Assembly: GCA_051649305.1 (NCBI GenBank)
Contig: JBOFGV010000083.1
Coordinates: 1-64,000 of the forward strand
Reading direction: 5' to 3'
Length of the DNA stretch: 64,000 nt
DNA from: JADCCX01 sp051649305
Lineage (GTDB): Bacteria > Pseudomonadota > Alphaproteobacteria > Rhizobiales > Beijerinckiaceae
Below the pieces are notes generated by a model that was not told where the DNA came from, made no database searches, and saw only the letters and a program-made list of their open reading frames with translations. A program made the translations under genes and the position numbers. Below are positions 7,706-16,228 of this stretch, piece after piece; within the stretch, counting starts at the first letter, position 1, and the number at the start of each line of letters is the position of its first letter.

Positions 7706-9022
7706 ATGACACTCGATCGCAGACAGTTAGGTCTTGGCGCGGCGGCTCTGGCTGGCTCCGCATTGTTACCAACAGGCGCGCTGGCGCAGAACGCGGCCCT
7801 CGCCAACCTGAAGCCGGGCAAGCCCTACGCCGGACAGGAAGTAAAAATCCTATGCGTCGTGGCCACGCAGTTCCGCGCCCATGAGGCGCGCGCTGCCGCC
7901 TTCACGGAAGCCACAGGCATCACCGTGAAATACACCTACGTGCCTTTCGCCAATATGCGCGATGCGCTGACGGCTGAAATGGTGGGCGGTACGGGCGACT
8001 ACGATATCGTTGTGCCGATGGACCAGTGGATACCATCCCTCGCCAATCTGATGGACCCGATGGATGCGCGCATCACCGAGAAGAAGATTGATCTCGCACG
8101 CTATCCCAAGGCGTTCCTGCAACTCGGCAATGTCGGCGGCAAGCAACTTGGCCTGCCCACACGCGCCCATGTGCAGTTGCTGTTCTACCGCAAGGACCTG
8201 TTGGCCAAGCACAACATCAAGGTGCCTGAAACCTGGGATCAGGTGATTGCCGCTTCCAAGGTGCTGCAGGAAAAAGAGAACATTGCTGGCATTGCCCTTC
8301 CCTATGGCAAGGGCAATGGCCAGAATCTTATGGTCTGGTACAATTTCCTCTGGGGTCGCGGGGCAGATGTATTCGATGCCGCGGGCATGCCCGCCTTCGC
8401 ATCGGATGCCGGCCTGAAAGCCACGCAGGACTATGTTGACATGCTGCGCACGCACAAGGTGACGCCAGCAGCTGCAGCCTCCTTCATCGAACAGGATGCG
8501 GTCAACTCCATGCGCGGCGGCAACGCGGCGATGGTGCCTGTGTGGTGGTGGGTGCGTGGCGGATTGATGGACCCCAAGGTCTCGAAACTGACCGAGGAGC
8601 AGATCGGCTTTGCACCGATGCCGAGTTTTGATGGCAAGTCATCCTCCACCTACATCAACTGCTGGATCTATGCGCTGACGAAGAACGCCAAGCGCAAGGA
8701 TGCCGCGATGGAGTTCATCAACTTCGTCACCGAGCCATCGGTTGAGCGCGACATCCTGTTGGACCTTAAGGAAAACGATGTTGTCGCTGTCCAGTGGGCG
8801 AGCCTGCGTGATGCCGATGTCAACAAGCGCTTCGGTGGCATGCATGCCTTCGCGGCCAAGGCGCTGGAGACAACCAAGGCCGTGCCCTACTCTGCTGAAT
8901 GGCCGCAGATCATGGAGACGCTGGAAACAGCCATGTCCGAGGCAGCGTCCGGCACGAAGACAGTGCCTGATGCTTTCAAAGCGGCTGACGCTGCTGTCCG
9001 GCGTATCGTCCGGCGGGGATGA
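7706..9022 (+). CDS. ABC transporter solute-binding protein, family 1
   Basis: A 438-residue periplasmic binding protein of the carbohydrate-type (MalE/UgpB-like) family. Start at 7706 is supported by GGGAGG at 7695-7700. The N-terminus has paired arginines (LDRRQLGLGAAALAG) before a hydrophobic stretch and an AQN cleavage region, suggesting Tat export, or Sec if the Tat match is fortuitous. The body shows family-1 features such as DYDIVVPMDQWIPSLA, LLFYRKDLL, VPETWDQVIAASK and NAAMVPVWWW. It is the first gene of an operon with two permeases; the pairs overlap by 4 bases. No ATPase is encoded here; the one at 15123 probably serves it. The ligand is unknown. Confidence 0.9.
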   Translation: MTLDRRQLGLGAAALAGSALLPTGALAQNAALANLKPGKPYAGQEVKILCVVATQFRAHEARAAAFTEATGITVKYTYVPFANMRDALTAEMVGGTGDYDIVVPMDQWIPSLANLMDPMDARITEKKIDLARYPKAFLQLGNVGGKQLGLPTRAHVQLLFYRKDLLAKHNIKVPETWDQVIAASKVLQEKENIAGIALPYGKGNGQNLMVWYNFLWGRGADVFDAAGMPAFASDAGLKATQDYVDMLRTHKVTPAAAASFIEQDAVNSMRGGNAAMVPVWWWVRGGLMDPKVSKLTEEQIGFAPMPSFDGKSSSTYINCWIYALTKNAKRKDAAMEFINFVTEPSVERDILLDLKENDVVAVQWASLRDADVNKRFGGMHAFAAKALETTKAVPYSAEWPQIMETLETAMSEAASGTKTVPDAFKAADAAVRRIVRRG

Positions 9023-9903
9023 CCAACGACCGCATCACGCGCTATCTGCTGATCCTGCCCGCGATGTTCATCGTCGTGGGCACGACGCTTTGGCCGTTGC
9101 TGTCAGCCCTCACAACCAGCTTCCGTGACTGGCGATTGAAGAAGTCGTCCGTCCCTCAGAAATGGGTGGGCGTTGACAACTATGTGCTGGCGTTCGAGGA
9201 GCCGGAGTTCTGGAACGCACTGCGCGTGACAATCACATTCGTCTCGCTGGATGTTGTGCTGACTATTCTGGCGGCGCTTGGTCTGGCGCTGCTGCTGCGC
9301 AAGGCAGGCGCGCTGCAAAGCATCACCAAGGCTGTGCTCATCCTGCCATTCGCCATGAGCCCTGCCCTTATCGGCGTGTCCTTTCGCTTCATGTTCAACG
9401 GAGAGTTTGGCGTGCTGGCGAAAGGCATTGGCTGGGTCATTCCGCCGCTGGCTGATGTCGTCTGGCTGGCCACGCCAGGCTATGCCATGGCTGCCCTCGT
9501 CTTCTCGGATGTCTGGCACTGGTTTCCCTATATGACCCTGATGATCCTCGGCGGTCTGGCAGCCATTCCGGTCGAGACAGAGGAAGCCGCCTTGCTTGAT
9601 GGTGCCACGCCATTCCAGACTTTGATCTATGTTGTCATTCCGCAGTTGAAAGGTGTGCTTGCTGTCGCCACTGTCCTGAAAACAGTCTTCGCCCTGAAAA
9701 TGTTTGATCAGGCGGTCACGCTCACAGGCGCAGGTCCAGGCATCACCACGCAGACCTTCGCGCATTATGTCTACACCGTCGGCTTCGTGCATTACGATAT
9801 GGGCCTTGCCTCAGCACTCGCATGGGTGCTGACCCTCGTCCTGGTTGTCGTCGGGTTTTTCTACATCCGCCTAGTTCTCCCCATGCCGGAGAAGACGGCA
9901 TGA
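9019..9903 (+). CDS. ABC transporter permease, MalF-type
   Basis: A 294-residue inner-membrane permease with six predicted helices and the EAA loop that contacts the ATPase (EEAALLDGATPFQTLIYVVIPQLK begins near residue 190). It follows the binding protein with a 4-base overlap and overlaps the next permease by 4 bases. Sequence type is that of sugar (CUT1-like) importers. It lacks the long periplasmic domain of E. coli MalF, as most members do. Confidence 0.92.
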   Translation: MTNDRITRYLLILPAMFIVVGTTLWPLLSALTTSFRDWRLKKSSVPQKWVGVDNYVLAFEEPEFWNALRVTITFVSLDVVLTILAALGLALLLRKAGALQSITKAVLILPFAMSPALIGVSFRFMFNGEFGVLAKGIGWVIPPLADVVWLATPGYAMAALVFSDVWHWFPYMTLMILGGLAAIPVETEEAALLDGATPFQTLIYVVIPQLKGVLAVATVLKTVFALKMFDQAVTLTGAGPGITTQTFAHYVYTVGFVHYDMGLASALAWVLTLVLVVVGFFYIRLVLPMPEKTA

Positions 9904-10739
9904 GTGCTTCCCTGTCAGCACAAAGGCTCTCACAGCTCTGGCCCGCTATCACATCAGCTATCCTGCTGTTTGCGCTGGGTGTCATCATCTTCCCCATTGC
10001 ATGGATGGTGCTGGCCGCTTTCAAATTGCCGAGGGACGTCTACTCCCTGACCTTCTTCTTCACGCCGACAATCGAGAATTTCGGCACGGTGTTTGAAGCG
10101 CCGTGGAGCATCGGCAAACGCATCATCAACAGCACGGTCATTTCCATCACCACTGTGGCCATCGCAATCCCGGCTTCGGTGATGGCGGCCTATGCCTTTT
10201 CGCGGTTTGAGTTCATGTTCAAGCGCGGGTTATTCTTCCTCATCCTCTCCACGCAGTTCGTTCCAGCCGTCGTCATCATCCTGCCATTCTATCTGATGTT
10301 CCGCGACCTTGGCCTGCTTGATACGCGCACTGGCCTCATCATCGTCAACCTCGCCATCGTCACGCCTTTTGCAGTCTGGATGCTGAAGGGCTTCTTTGAT
10401 GCCGTGCCAGTGGAATGCGATGAAGCGGCGCTGATCGACGGGGCAACGCGATTGGATATCATCCGCCTCGTGATAGTCCCGATGGCATGGCCCGGTATCA
10501 TCGTGACCTCGGTGTTCTGCTTCATCCTGGCATGGAACGAGTTTATCTTTGCGCTGATCCTCGCCCGCGACAACGCGGTGACCTTGCAGGTGGGTCTGGT
10601 GAACTTCCGCACCGAGCGCGGCGACCTTTGGGAATTAATGGCAGCCGCTGGCGTGTTCATCGTCGTCCCTGCTTTCATTGCGGCCATCGCTATCCAGAAG
10701 CACTTTGTGGCAGGTCTGACAGGGGGAGCCGTGAAATGA
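9900..10739 (+). CDS. ABC transporter permease, MalG-type
   Basis: A 279-residue permease, second half of the importer. The start is the ATG at 9900, overlapping the previous stop by 4 bases; a longer in-frame extension to 9822 would overlap the previous gene and is rejected. Six hydrophobic segments and the EAA loop (DEAALIDGATRLDIIRLVIVP, near residue 180) are present, and the segment SFSRFEFMFKR-like region matches CUT1 MalG proteins. Its stop overlaps the RraA-like gene by 4 bases, so transporter and enzyme genes form one operon. Confidence 0.92.
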   Translation: MSASLSAQRLSQLWPAITSAILLFALGVIIFPIAWMVLAAFKLPRDVYSLTFFFTPTIENFGTVFEAPWSIGKRIINSTVISITTVAIAIPASVMAAYAFSRFEFMFKRGLFFLILSTQFVPAVVIILPFYLMFRDLGLLDTRTGLIIVNLAIVTPFAVWMLKGFFDAVPVECDEAALIDGATRLDIIRLVIVPMAWPGIIVTSVFCFILAWNEFIFALILARDNAVTLQVGLVNFRTERGDLWELMAAAGVFIVVPAFIAAIAIQKHFVAGLTGGAVK

Positions 10740-11443
10740 AACAGGAAAAGCTTTCAGCCAAGCTGATCGCAGCGCTCAGGTCAGTCGATACGCCAACGAT
10801 CTGCAATGCGCTTGAAATCATCGAAGGGCAGCGCGCCTCGGAAGGCTTCACGCGGCATTCTGTCGTTGCGGCGTTTCCCGCCATGCCGCCGATCCTCGGC
10901 TTTGCCCGCACCGCCACCATCCGTGCCACCACGCCGTCGGTTCGCCCCGCCAAAGACATGAAGGCCCAGCGCATCGCCTATTACCGTCAGTTTGAGGAAG
11001 GCGAAGGCCCGACCATCGCGGTGCTTGAAGACACCGATGATCATCCCGGCATCGGGGCTTTCTGGGGCGAGGTCAACAGCGCCATTCACAAGGGCCTTGG
11101 TGCTGTCGGTTGCCTCACCAACGGCTCGATCCGTGATCTTGATATGCTGGCACCGGAGTTTCAATTGCTGGCTGGCAGCATCGGCCCCAGCCATGCGCAT
11201 GTGCACATAACGGCCATTGGCGTGCCTGTGAACGTTCTGGGCTTGCGCATCAAGCCGGGTGATCTCATCCATGCCGACAAACATGGCGCAGTCATTATTC
11301 CCTACGGCATGGCGAAAAAGCTGCCCGCAGCCATTGACGTCTGCAACCGGCAGGAAGCACCCGTACTCAGGGCCGCCCGCGCCCCCGGATTTACCGTCGA
11401 CAAGCTCGTGATTGCTATGGGCGAAGCGGCTGACATTCATTGA
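10736..11443 (+). CDS. RraA family protein (possible aldolase/decarboxylase)
   Basis: A 235-residue member of the RraA/HMG-aldolase fold. The start ATG at 10736 overlaps the permease stop (ATGA) and follows an AGGGGGAG ribosome site. Family motifs: VDTPTICNALE near the N-terminus, and the metal-binding region GLGAVGCLTNGSIRDLDML, where Arg-Asp correspond to the catalytic/metal pair of 4-hydroxy-4-methyl-2-oxoglutarate aldolases, followed by PGDLIHADKHGAVIIP. Members act as RNase E inhibitors, HMG/CHA aldolases or oxaloacetate decarboxylases. Placement inside a catabolic operon favours an enzymatic role, perhaps splitting a hydroxy-oxo acid. Confidence 0.85.
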   Translation: MKQEKLSAKLIAALRSVDTPTICNALEIIEGQRASEGFTRHSVVAAFPAMPPILGFARTATIRATTPSVRPAKDMKAQRIAYYRQFEEGEGPTIAVLEDTDDHPGIGAFWGEVNSAIHKGLGAVGCLTNGSIRDLDMLAPEFQLLAGSIGPSHAHVHITAIGVPVNVLGLRIKPGDLIHADKHGAVIIPYGMAKKLPAAIDVCNRQEAPVLRAARAPGFTVDKLVIAMGEAADIH

Positions 11444-11466
11444 AGACAAACAAGAAGGATCAACCC

Positions 11467-12432
11467 ATGACACCTCAAGAGATGGAAGCCCGCATCGTCC
11501 GCTACGGCGATCTGAAGCCCTGCAAGACGGCCTTCATTGATGCGCATACGCCCGGCTCTGACCAAAAAGAGAACTTCACCATCATAGGTGCAGGAGTATC
11601 GGAAAGTCCGGACCAGCATATTCATGTGCGTGAGACACCTGGCTTCAACATTGGCGCTGCCGGCCAGCCGCCGAAGTGCCGCAACTCGCTGCATTCGCAC
11701 CGCACGGCGGAAGTGTTCTTTGTGCTGAAGGGCCGCTGGCGTTTCTTCTGGGGCCGCTGGGGCAAGGCGGGTGAGGTGACGCTGGAGGAAGGCGATATCA
11801 TCGATATACCCACCGGCATGTTCCGTGGCTTTGAAAACATCGGCACGGATTACGGGATGATCATGGCTATCCTCGGCGGCAATGATGCCGGTGGCGGCGT
11901 CATCTGGGCACCACAGGTGATTGAGGATGCGAAGGCCCATGGGCTTATACTGGGCAACAACGGCAAGCTCTACGATTCCAAGAAAGGCCATGCCCTGCCT
12001 AAGGGCGTGAAGCCCATGCCGCTGTTGAGCAAGGAAGAGCTGAAAATCTACCCAGAAGTGCCTGTAGAGGCTGTCGTGCCGCGTTTCATCGGCCGCTACA
12101 ACGACATGATGGCGCTGGCCGCAAAAGCGCCATGCGCTGTGATTGGCAAGACGGCGCTGATCAAGGATCGGCCCGGTTTCGAGGTTGATCTGATCACGCG
12201 CGGGTCAATTCCAGAGGCTGCTTACAGCACCAAACGGCATGAGATTTTGATGGTCATGCGCGGCCATTGGAAACTAACCTGGGCTGGCGGCGAAGCAGTG
12301 CTGGCCCCCGGCGACACCTGCGCCGTGCCACCCAACCTCAAGCACAGCCTTGCGCCATCGATGACAGGTGAGGCCAGCCTCTTCCGCGTGCGCAACACGG
12401 ATGATCCGGCTGGTCCAACGTGGAAGTTTTAG
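11467..12432 (+). CDS. Bicupin protein
   Basis: A 321-residue protein with two cupin domains. The first (residues about 55-135) contains NSLHSHRTAEVFFVLKGRWRF and LEEGDIIDIPTGMFRGFEN; the second (about 235-310) contains STKRHEILMVMRGHWKLTW and APGDTCAVPPNLKHSL. Metal-binding His/Glu residues are complete in the first domain (HSHRTAE) and partial in the second. Start at 11467 follows AAGGA at 11455-11459. It lies 23 bases after the RraA-like gene in the same operon. Function could be a dioxygenase, isomerase or sensor; the sequence does not decide. Confidence 0.82.
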   Translation: MTPQEMEARIVRYGDLKPCKTAFIDAHTPGSDQKENFTIIGAGVSESPDQHIHVRETPGFNIGAAGQPPKCRNSLHSHRTAEVFFVLKGRWRFFWGRWGKAGEVTLEEGDIIDIPTGMFRGFENIGTDYGMIMAILGGNDAGGGVIWAPQVIEDAKAHGLILGNNGKLYDSKKGHALPKGVKPMPLLSKEELKIYPEVPVEAVVPRFIGRYNDMMALAAKAPCAVIGKTALIKDRPGFEVDLITRGSIPEAAYSTKRHEILMVMRGHWKLTWAGGEAVLAPGDTCAVPPNLKHSLAPSMTGEASLFRVRNTDDPAGPTWKF

Positions 12433-12456
12433 GTTTAGAAGGTTTGAGGATTTTCT

Positions 12457-12583
12457 CTTGATCCTCCCCTCCTGGGGGAGGTGGCCCGGCAGGGCCGGAG
12501 GGGGCTTCTCGCCGTACCGGTGAGATCGCAAGCCCCACCCGTCACGCTACGCGTGCCACCCTCCCCAAAAGGGAGGGATCAAG
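12457..12583. repeat. Intergenic palindromic repeat, copy 1
   Basis: A 127-base GC-rich inverted repeat. The left arm (12457-12485) and the reverse complement of the right arm (12555-12583) share the order CTTGATCC, a C-run, a G-run and GTGGC with a few mismatches. The centre carries CACCCGTCACGCTACGCGTG, itself partly palindromic and nearly repeated in copy 2 at 13754. It fills the gap between the bicupin and MetE-like genes. Confidence 0.8.
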
Positions 12584-12622
12584 TCGCACCCGTGTTTCCG
12601 TTCTTTGTATAGAAAGCCCCCA

Positions 12623-13747
12623 ATGACCCGCATTCTCACCAGCCATGTAGGCTCCCTTCCCCGCTCACAAACCGTGGCGGATCTTTTGTTCGCCCGCGAG
12701 AAAGGCATGGCGCTGGATGGCGCGGCCTATGACAAGGTGATGGACGAAGCGACCTCTGTCATTCTCCAAAAGCAGAAGGATGTCGGCATCGATATTCCAT
12801 CTGATGGCGAGACCTCGAAGATCAGCTACGCCACGTATATAAAGGACCGTCTTACCGGCTTTGATGGCGACAGTCCGCGCCGCCCGCCGCAGGACCTGAC
12901 GGACTTTCCCGGCTTTCTGGAAAAGCTCGCGAAGGCTGGCGGCACGCCGCAATACCGCCGGCCGAAGTGCGTGGGGCCGATCACGGTCAAGGACATGACG
13001 CCGCTCGACAAGGACATCGCCGCAATGAAAGGCGGCATGAAGGCTGCGGGCTATAACAATGGCTTCATGAACTCCGCCTCGCCCGGCGTGATCGCGCTCT
13101 TCCAGCCGTCCGATTATCACGCCAATGTCGATGATTATCTCACCGACATCGCCGAAGGCATGCGGGTGGAATATGAGGGCATCGTCAAGTCTGGCCTTAT
13201 CCTGCAGATCGATGCGCCGGACCTCGGCCTTGGTCGCCACATGATGTACCGCGATCTGGATGAAGCTGGCTTTGTGCGGCGCGCCGAAATCCATCTCGAG
13301 GTGCTCAGCCATGCGCTGCGCAATGTGACGGGAGACCGCGTGCGTATGCACATCTGCTGGGGCAACTATGAGGGACCGCATACGCGCGACATCGCGCTGG
13401 GCAAGGTGCTGCCCGCCATCCTGAAAGCCAAGCCGCGCGGCCTTCTGTTCGAGGCCTCAAACCCACGGCATGCCCATGAATGGCGGGCATGGAAAGAGGT
13501 GAAGATTCCCGATGACTTTGTGCTGATTCCCGGCTGCCTCGATTCCACCACCAACTTTGTAGAGCATCCGCAGGTGGTGGCGGATCGCCTCGCCAACTTC
13601 ACCCGCATTGTCGGCAACGACCGTGTGATTGCCGGCACGGATTGCGGCTTTTCCACCTTTGCCGGGTTTGGCACAGTGGACCCTGATATCGTGTGGGAAA
13701 AATTCCGCAGCCTCGTGGCTGGAGCGGAGATGGCTTCGAAGGGGTAG
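12623..13747 (+). CDS. MetE-like (cobalamin-independent) zinc methyltransferase family protein
   Basis: A 374-residue protein corresponding to the catalytic half of MetE. Start taken at the ATG at 12623; an in-frame TTG at 12605 would add six residues. Zinc ligands expected for the family are visible as His243 and Cys245 (RMHICWGNYEGPH) and Cys341 (AGTDCGFSTF), with ILTSHVGSLPR at the N-terminus and LQIDAPDLG. Single-domain members transfer methyl or alkyl groups to or from thiols (methionine synthase paralogues, epoxyalkane:CoM transferase). It lacks the N-terminal folate-binding half of true MetE. It follows the transporter/RraA/bicupin operon across a repeat, so a role in demethylation or thiol conjugation of the substrate is plausible but unproven. 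Confidence 0.85.
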   Translation: MTRILTSHVGSLPRSQTVADLLFAREKGMALDGAAYDKVMDEATSVILQKQKDVGIDIPSDGETSKISYATYIKDRLTGFDGDSPRRPPQDLTDFPGFLEKLAKAGGTPQYRRPKCVGPITVKDMTPLDKDIAAMKGGMKAAGYNNGFMNSASPGVIALFQPSDYHANVDDYLTDIAEGMRVEYEGIVKSGLILQIDAPDLGLGRHMMYRDLDEAGFVRRAEIHLEVLSHALRNVTGDRVRMHICWGNYEGPHTRDIALGKVLPAILKAKPRGLLFEASNPRHAHEWRAWKEVKIPDDFVLIPGCLDSTTNFVEHPQVVADRLANFTRIVGNDRVIAGTDCGFSTFAGFGTVDPDIVWEKFRSLVAGAEMASKG

Positions 13748-13753
13748 CGCAGA

Positions 13754-13875
13754 CTGCTCCCTTTCCCCTTGCGGGGAAGGGATGGGGATGGGGGTGGTTC
13801 CGAACAAGGTGCGATGGACTCCCACCCGTCATGCTTCGCATGCCACCCTCCCCGCAAGGGGGAGGGAAAGGGCAA
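13754..13875. repeat. Intergenic palindromic repeat, copy 2
   Basis: About 122 bases between the MetE-like gene and the convergent SnoaL-like gene. Outer arms (CTCCCTTTCCCCTTGCGGGG on the left, CCCCGCAAGGGGGAGGG on the right) pair with few mismatches, and the inner segment CACCCGTCATGCTTCGCATG matches the centre of copy 1 with three differences. It may act as a bidirectional terminator, but no U-tract follows. Confidence 0.8.
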
Positions 13876-13878
13876 CAT

Positions 13879-14913
13879 CTACCCCACCTTACCGCGGTTG
13901 AAAAAGCTCTGCATCCGGGCCAGCACATCCACATCCATCTGCAGCAGCAGATGGAGCATATCGAGCGGAACCCAGTTCTCGCGGATCAGCCCTTCGTGGT
14001 GGAGATAAAAGTCCATCACCCGCATCGTCACATCGCGGCCCGTTGTGCCAACACCCGCAAAGTTGCCGCCGAGATGTTTGGCGAGCACACTGGGCCAGCC
14101 ACCGGTGGCGGAATAGTTGCCATCACCAATGCGGACATAGTGGTTGCCGCCCCGCCGGTTGGGGAAGGCCAGACGGAAGGGCAACTGGTGATAATCCACA
14201 AAGCCCTGGAGCCCGCGCGTTGTGCCAATACCTGCCGGGCCATACCACATCATCTTTGGGTGCCAGTGTTCCTTCTGCGGCATGGCGAGCAGACCTTCGC
14301 GGCCAGCCATCGCTTCGTCGTTGTAGTCCCCAAGGGTTTTGTGCATGGCCAATGTCTGCGCGATGCTGCTGGCGGACAGTGCAGCATCCTGCTCAGTCAG
14401 CACAATGCCGTCCGCCGTGAAAGGGCCCGGCCATTGCTCCTCCGTGCCCATGCTGGGGGCCAGCGGCCAAAAGCCCGCCTGCCGGATAAGATCGAGCACA
14501 TCAACCAGAACGGTGCTCTGCGCAATTTTGCCATAATGCATGACATGGAATTCGCCGTAGCGCAGATAAACCGGCCTGCCAGTTGCCGGGATGCCCAGCC
14601 AGTCGTTGCGAAAAGTGCCGCAATAGTGGCCGACGGTGCCGACAATATCCGTGCCGTGGGAATGACCCCCGATCAGGATATTGTCGCGCCGCTCACAGTC
14701 AGGAAAAGCCGCCAGCAATGGCTGCCAGACCTTCGCCTCAATCGCATCAATGCCGCGCATCTCGTTGAGCGGATGCGAGCCACGCCATTCTGCATCGGGA
14801 TGGTAAGCCGCCTCGAGCCGTTTGCGCAATGTGGCGGGTGTAGCCTCCGCCACCGCACCCAGAGCTTGCCGCACAAAGCGCTTGTTGGCGAGATGAAGAG
14901 CACTGTCAGACAT
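13879..14913 (-). CDS. Two-domain SnoaL-like protein (NTF2 superfamily)
   Basis: A 344-residue protein from the ATG at 14911-14913 (an ATG 15 bases upstream is possible; neither has a strong ribosome site). It appears to consist of two SnoaL-like/NTF2 repeats: an N-terminal one with YHPDAEWRGSHPLNEMRG and LRYGEFHVMHYGKIAQS, and a C-terminal one with YGPAGIGTTRGLQGFVDYH and FHLHHEG-like segments (DFYLHHEGLIRENWVPLD). The fold is used by polyketide cyclases, isomerases and dehydratases. It is divergent from the ABC ATPase, and the LacI-type site 3 lies in the shared upstream region. A second two-domain SnoaL-like gene sits at 19921. The reaction is unknown. Confidence 0.78.
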   Translation of the reverse strand: MSDSALHLANKRFVRQALGAVAEATPATLRKRLEAAYHPDAEWRGSHPLNEMRGIDAIEAKVWQPLLAAFPDCERRDNILIGGHSHGTDIVGTVGHYCGTFRNDWLGIPATGRPVYLRYGEFHVMHYGKIAQSTVLVDVLDLIRQAGFWPLAPSMGTEEQWPGPFTADGIVLTEQDAALSASSIAQTLAMHKTLGDYNDEAMAGREGLLAMPQKEHWHPKMMWYGPAGIGTTRGLQGFVDYHQLPFRLAFPNRRGGNHYVRIGDGNYSATGGWPSVLAKHLGGNFAGVGTTGRDVTMRVMDFYLHHEGLIRENWVPLDMLHLLLQMDVDVLARMQSFFNRGKVG

Positions 14914-14984
14914 CGGAAAAAGCACCATTCAGCGGTTGGCCGGAAACGGCTGTGCAGAGCTTCCGGCGAGCGATAAAACCGGTC

Positions 14985-15000
14985 TTGCATACGTATTCAT
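14985..15000. promoter_or_regulatory. LacI-type operator, site 3 (between SnoaL-like gene and ABC ATPase)
   Basis: TTGCATACGTATTCAT is a CG-centred palindrome with two mismatches, identical to site 1 or site 2 over the left half. It lies 72 bases upstream of the SnoaL-like gene (minus strand) and 123 bases upstream of the ABC ATPase, so it could regulate either or both. Confidence 0.6.
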
Positions 15001-15122
15001 GATCTGTCAAGATAATGACATATCGTTGGAAAATACGGGAAATTTTTCAATGAACCAAAGCTCTGAGCCGCTACGGTACAGAGAGATTTTCACACCACGG
15101 TTTCCGGGGAGGGAAATGATCG

Positions 15123-16196
15123 ATGGTCGACGTTTCGCTGCGCGGCATCAGCAAGCGCTGGGGTTCAACTTTTGGTGTCAAGGCGATTGACCTTGAGATC
15201 GCGGACCGCGAATTCATCGTATTTCTCGGACCATCGGGCTGCGGCAAAACCACCACAATGCGGATGATCGCAGGGCTTGAAGATCCGTCAGAAGGGGAAA
15301 TCCGCATAGGCGGGCGTGTGGTCAATGATCTGGAACCCAAAGACCGCGATGTTGCGATGGTGTTCCAGAACTACGGGCTTTACCCCAACCTCACGGTTTA
15401 TGAGAACATCCGCTTTCCATTGAAGGTACGCAAGGTGGATGCCTCCACACACAACACCCGCGTGCTGAAAGCCGCGGCGATGGTGGAGCTGGGCGATCTC
15501 CTGCAGCGCTACCCGCGTGAGCTCTCTGGAGGCCAGCGCCAGCGCGTGGCGCTCGCCCGGGCTATCGTGCGTGAGCCAGCGGTATTCCTTATGGATGAAC
15601 CTCTCTCCAACCTTGATGCGAAACTGCGTGTTTCCACCCGTGCGCAAATCAAGAATTTGCAGCATGAACTCAAGGTGACGACGATCTACGTCACGCACGA
15701 CCAGATTGAGGCGATGACGCTGGCGGACCGTGTGGTGGTGATGAACAAGGGGGCCTTCCAGCAGGTTGGCACACCCACCGAAATCTATGATCGCCCTGCC
15801 AACACCTTCGTGGCTGGCTTCATTGGCTCACCCGCTATGAACCTGATTGACGGCGACATCAGCGGCGGTGTTTTCACTGCGCCCAACGTACGGATCGCTG
15901 GCCTTGGCACTGCCCACACCGGTAAGTTGACTCTCGGTTTTCGCGCCGAGGATGCGCAGCTTGCAAGCACCGGCGGCGAGGTGACTGCGCCTGTCTACAG
16001 CATCGAATTGCTGGGTGATGCAACGCTGGTTTCCGTTCGCTCCGGTGCTGCCCTCATCGCCGTGAAAGCCCCCAAGGAATTCAGGGCCAACATCGGTGAT
16101 CAGATTGCCTTCAACATCAAGCCAACGGCCTGTCATCTGTTTGATCAGACCACGGGCGAAAGACTTGAAACAACCGGAAAACTGACGACACACTGA
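15123..16196 (+). CDS. ABC transporter ATP-binding protein, MalK/UgpC-type
   Basis: A 357-residue ATPase. Walker A GPSGCGKTT (near residue 37), Q-loop MVFQNYGLYPNL, signature LSGGQRQRVALARA, Walker B VFLMDEPLSNLD and the switch histidine in YVTHDQIEAMTLADR are all present, followed by a C-terminal TOBE-like regulatory domain (about 240-350) as in MalK. A GGGGAGGG ribosome site lies about 8 bases before the ATG. It heads the second importer operon and is the only carbohydrate-type ATPase between 3.7 and 21 kb, so it probably energises both this importer and the one at 7706-10739. Confidence 0.95.
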   Translation: MVDVSLRGISKRWGSTFGVKAIDLEIADREFIVFLGPSGCGKTTTMRMIAGLEDPSEGEIRIGGRVVNDLEPKDRDVAMVFQNYGLYPNLTVYENIRFPLKVRKVDASTHNTRVLKAAAMVELGDLLQRYPRELSGGQRQRVALARAIVREPAVFLMDEPLSNLDAKLRVSTRAQIKNLQHELKVTTIYVTHDQIEAMTLADRVVVMNKGAFQQVGTPTEIYDRPANTFVAGFIGSPAMNLIDGDISGGVFTAPNVRIAGLGTAHTGKLTLGFRAEDAQLASTGGEVTAPVYSIELLGDATLVSVRSGAALIAVKAPKEFRANIGDQIAFNIKPTACHLFDQTTGERLETTGKLTTH

Positions 16197-16228
16197 ACTT
16201 GAAGAATCCAACCACAGGGAGAACCACC

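Noticed and set aside
13693..14976. 427-codon plus-strand frame opposite the SnoaL-like gene
   Set aside because: The minus-strand frame has coherent domain motifs and sensible starts; the plus-strand translation has no recognisable pattern and begins inside the MetE-like gene.
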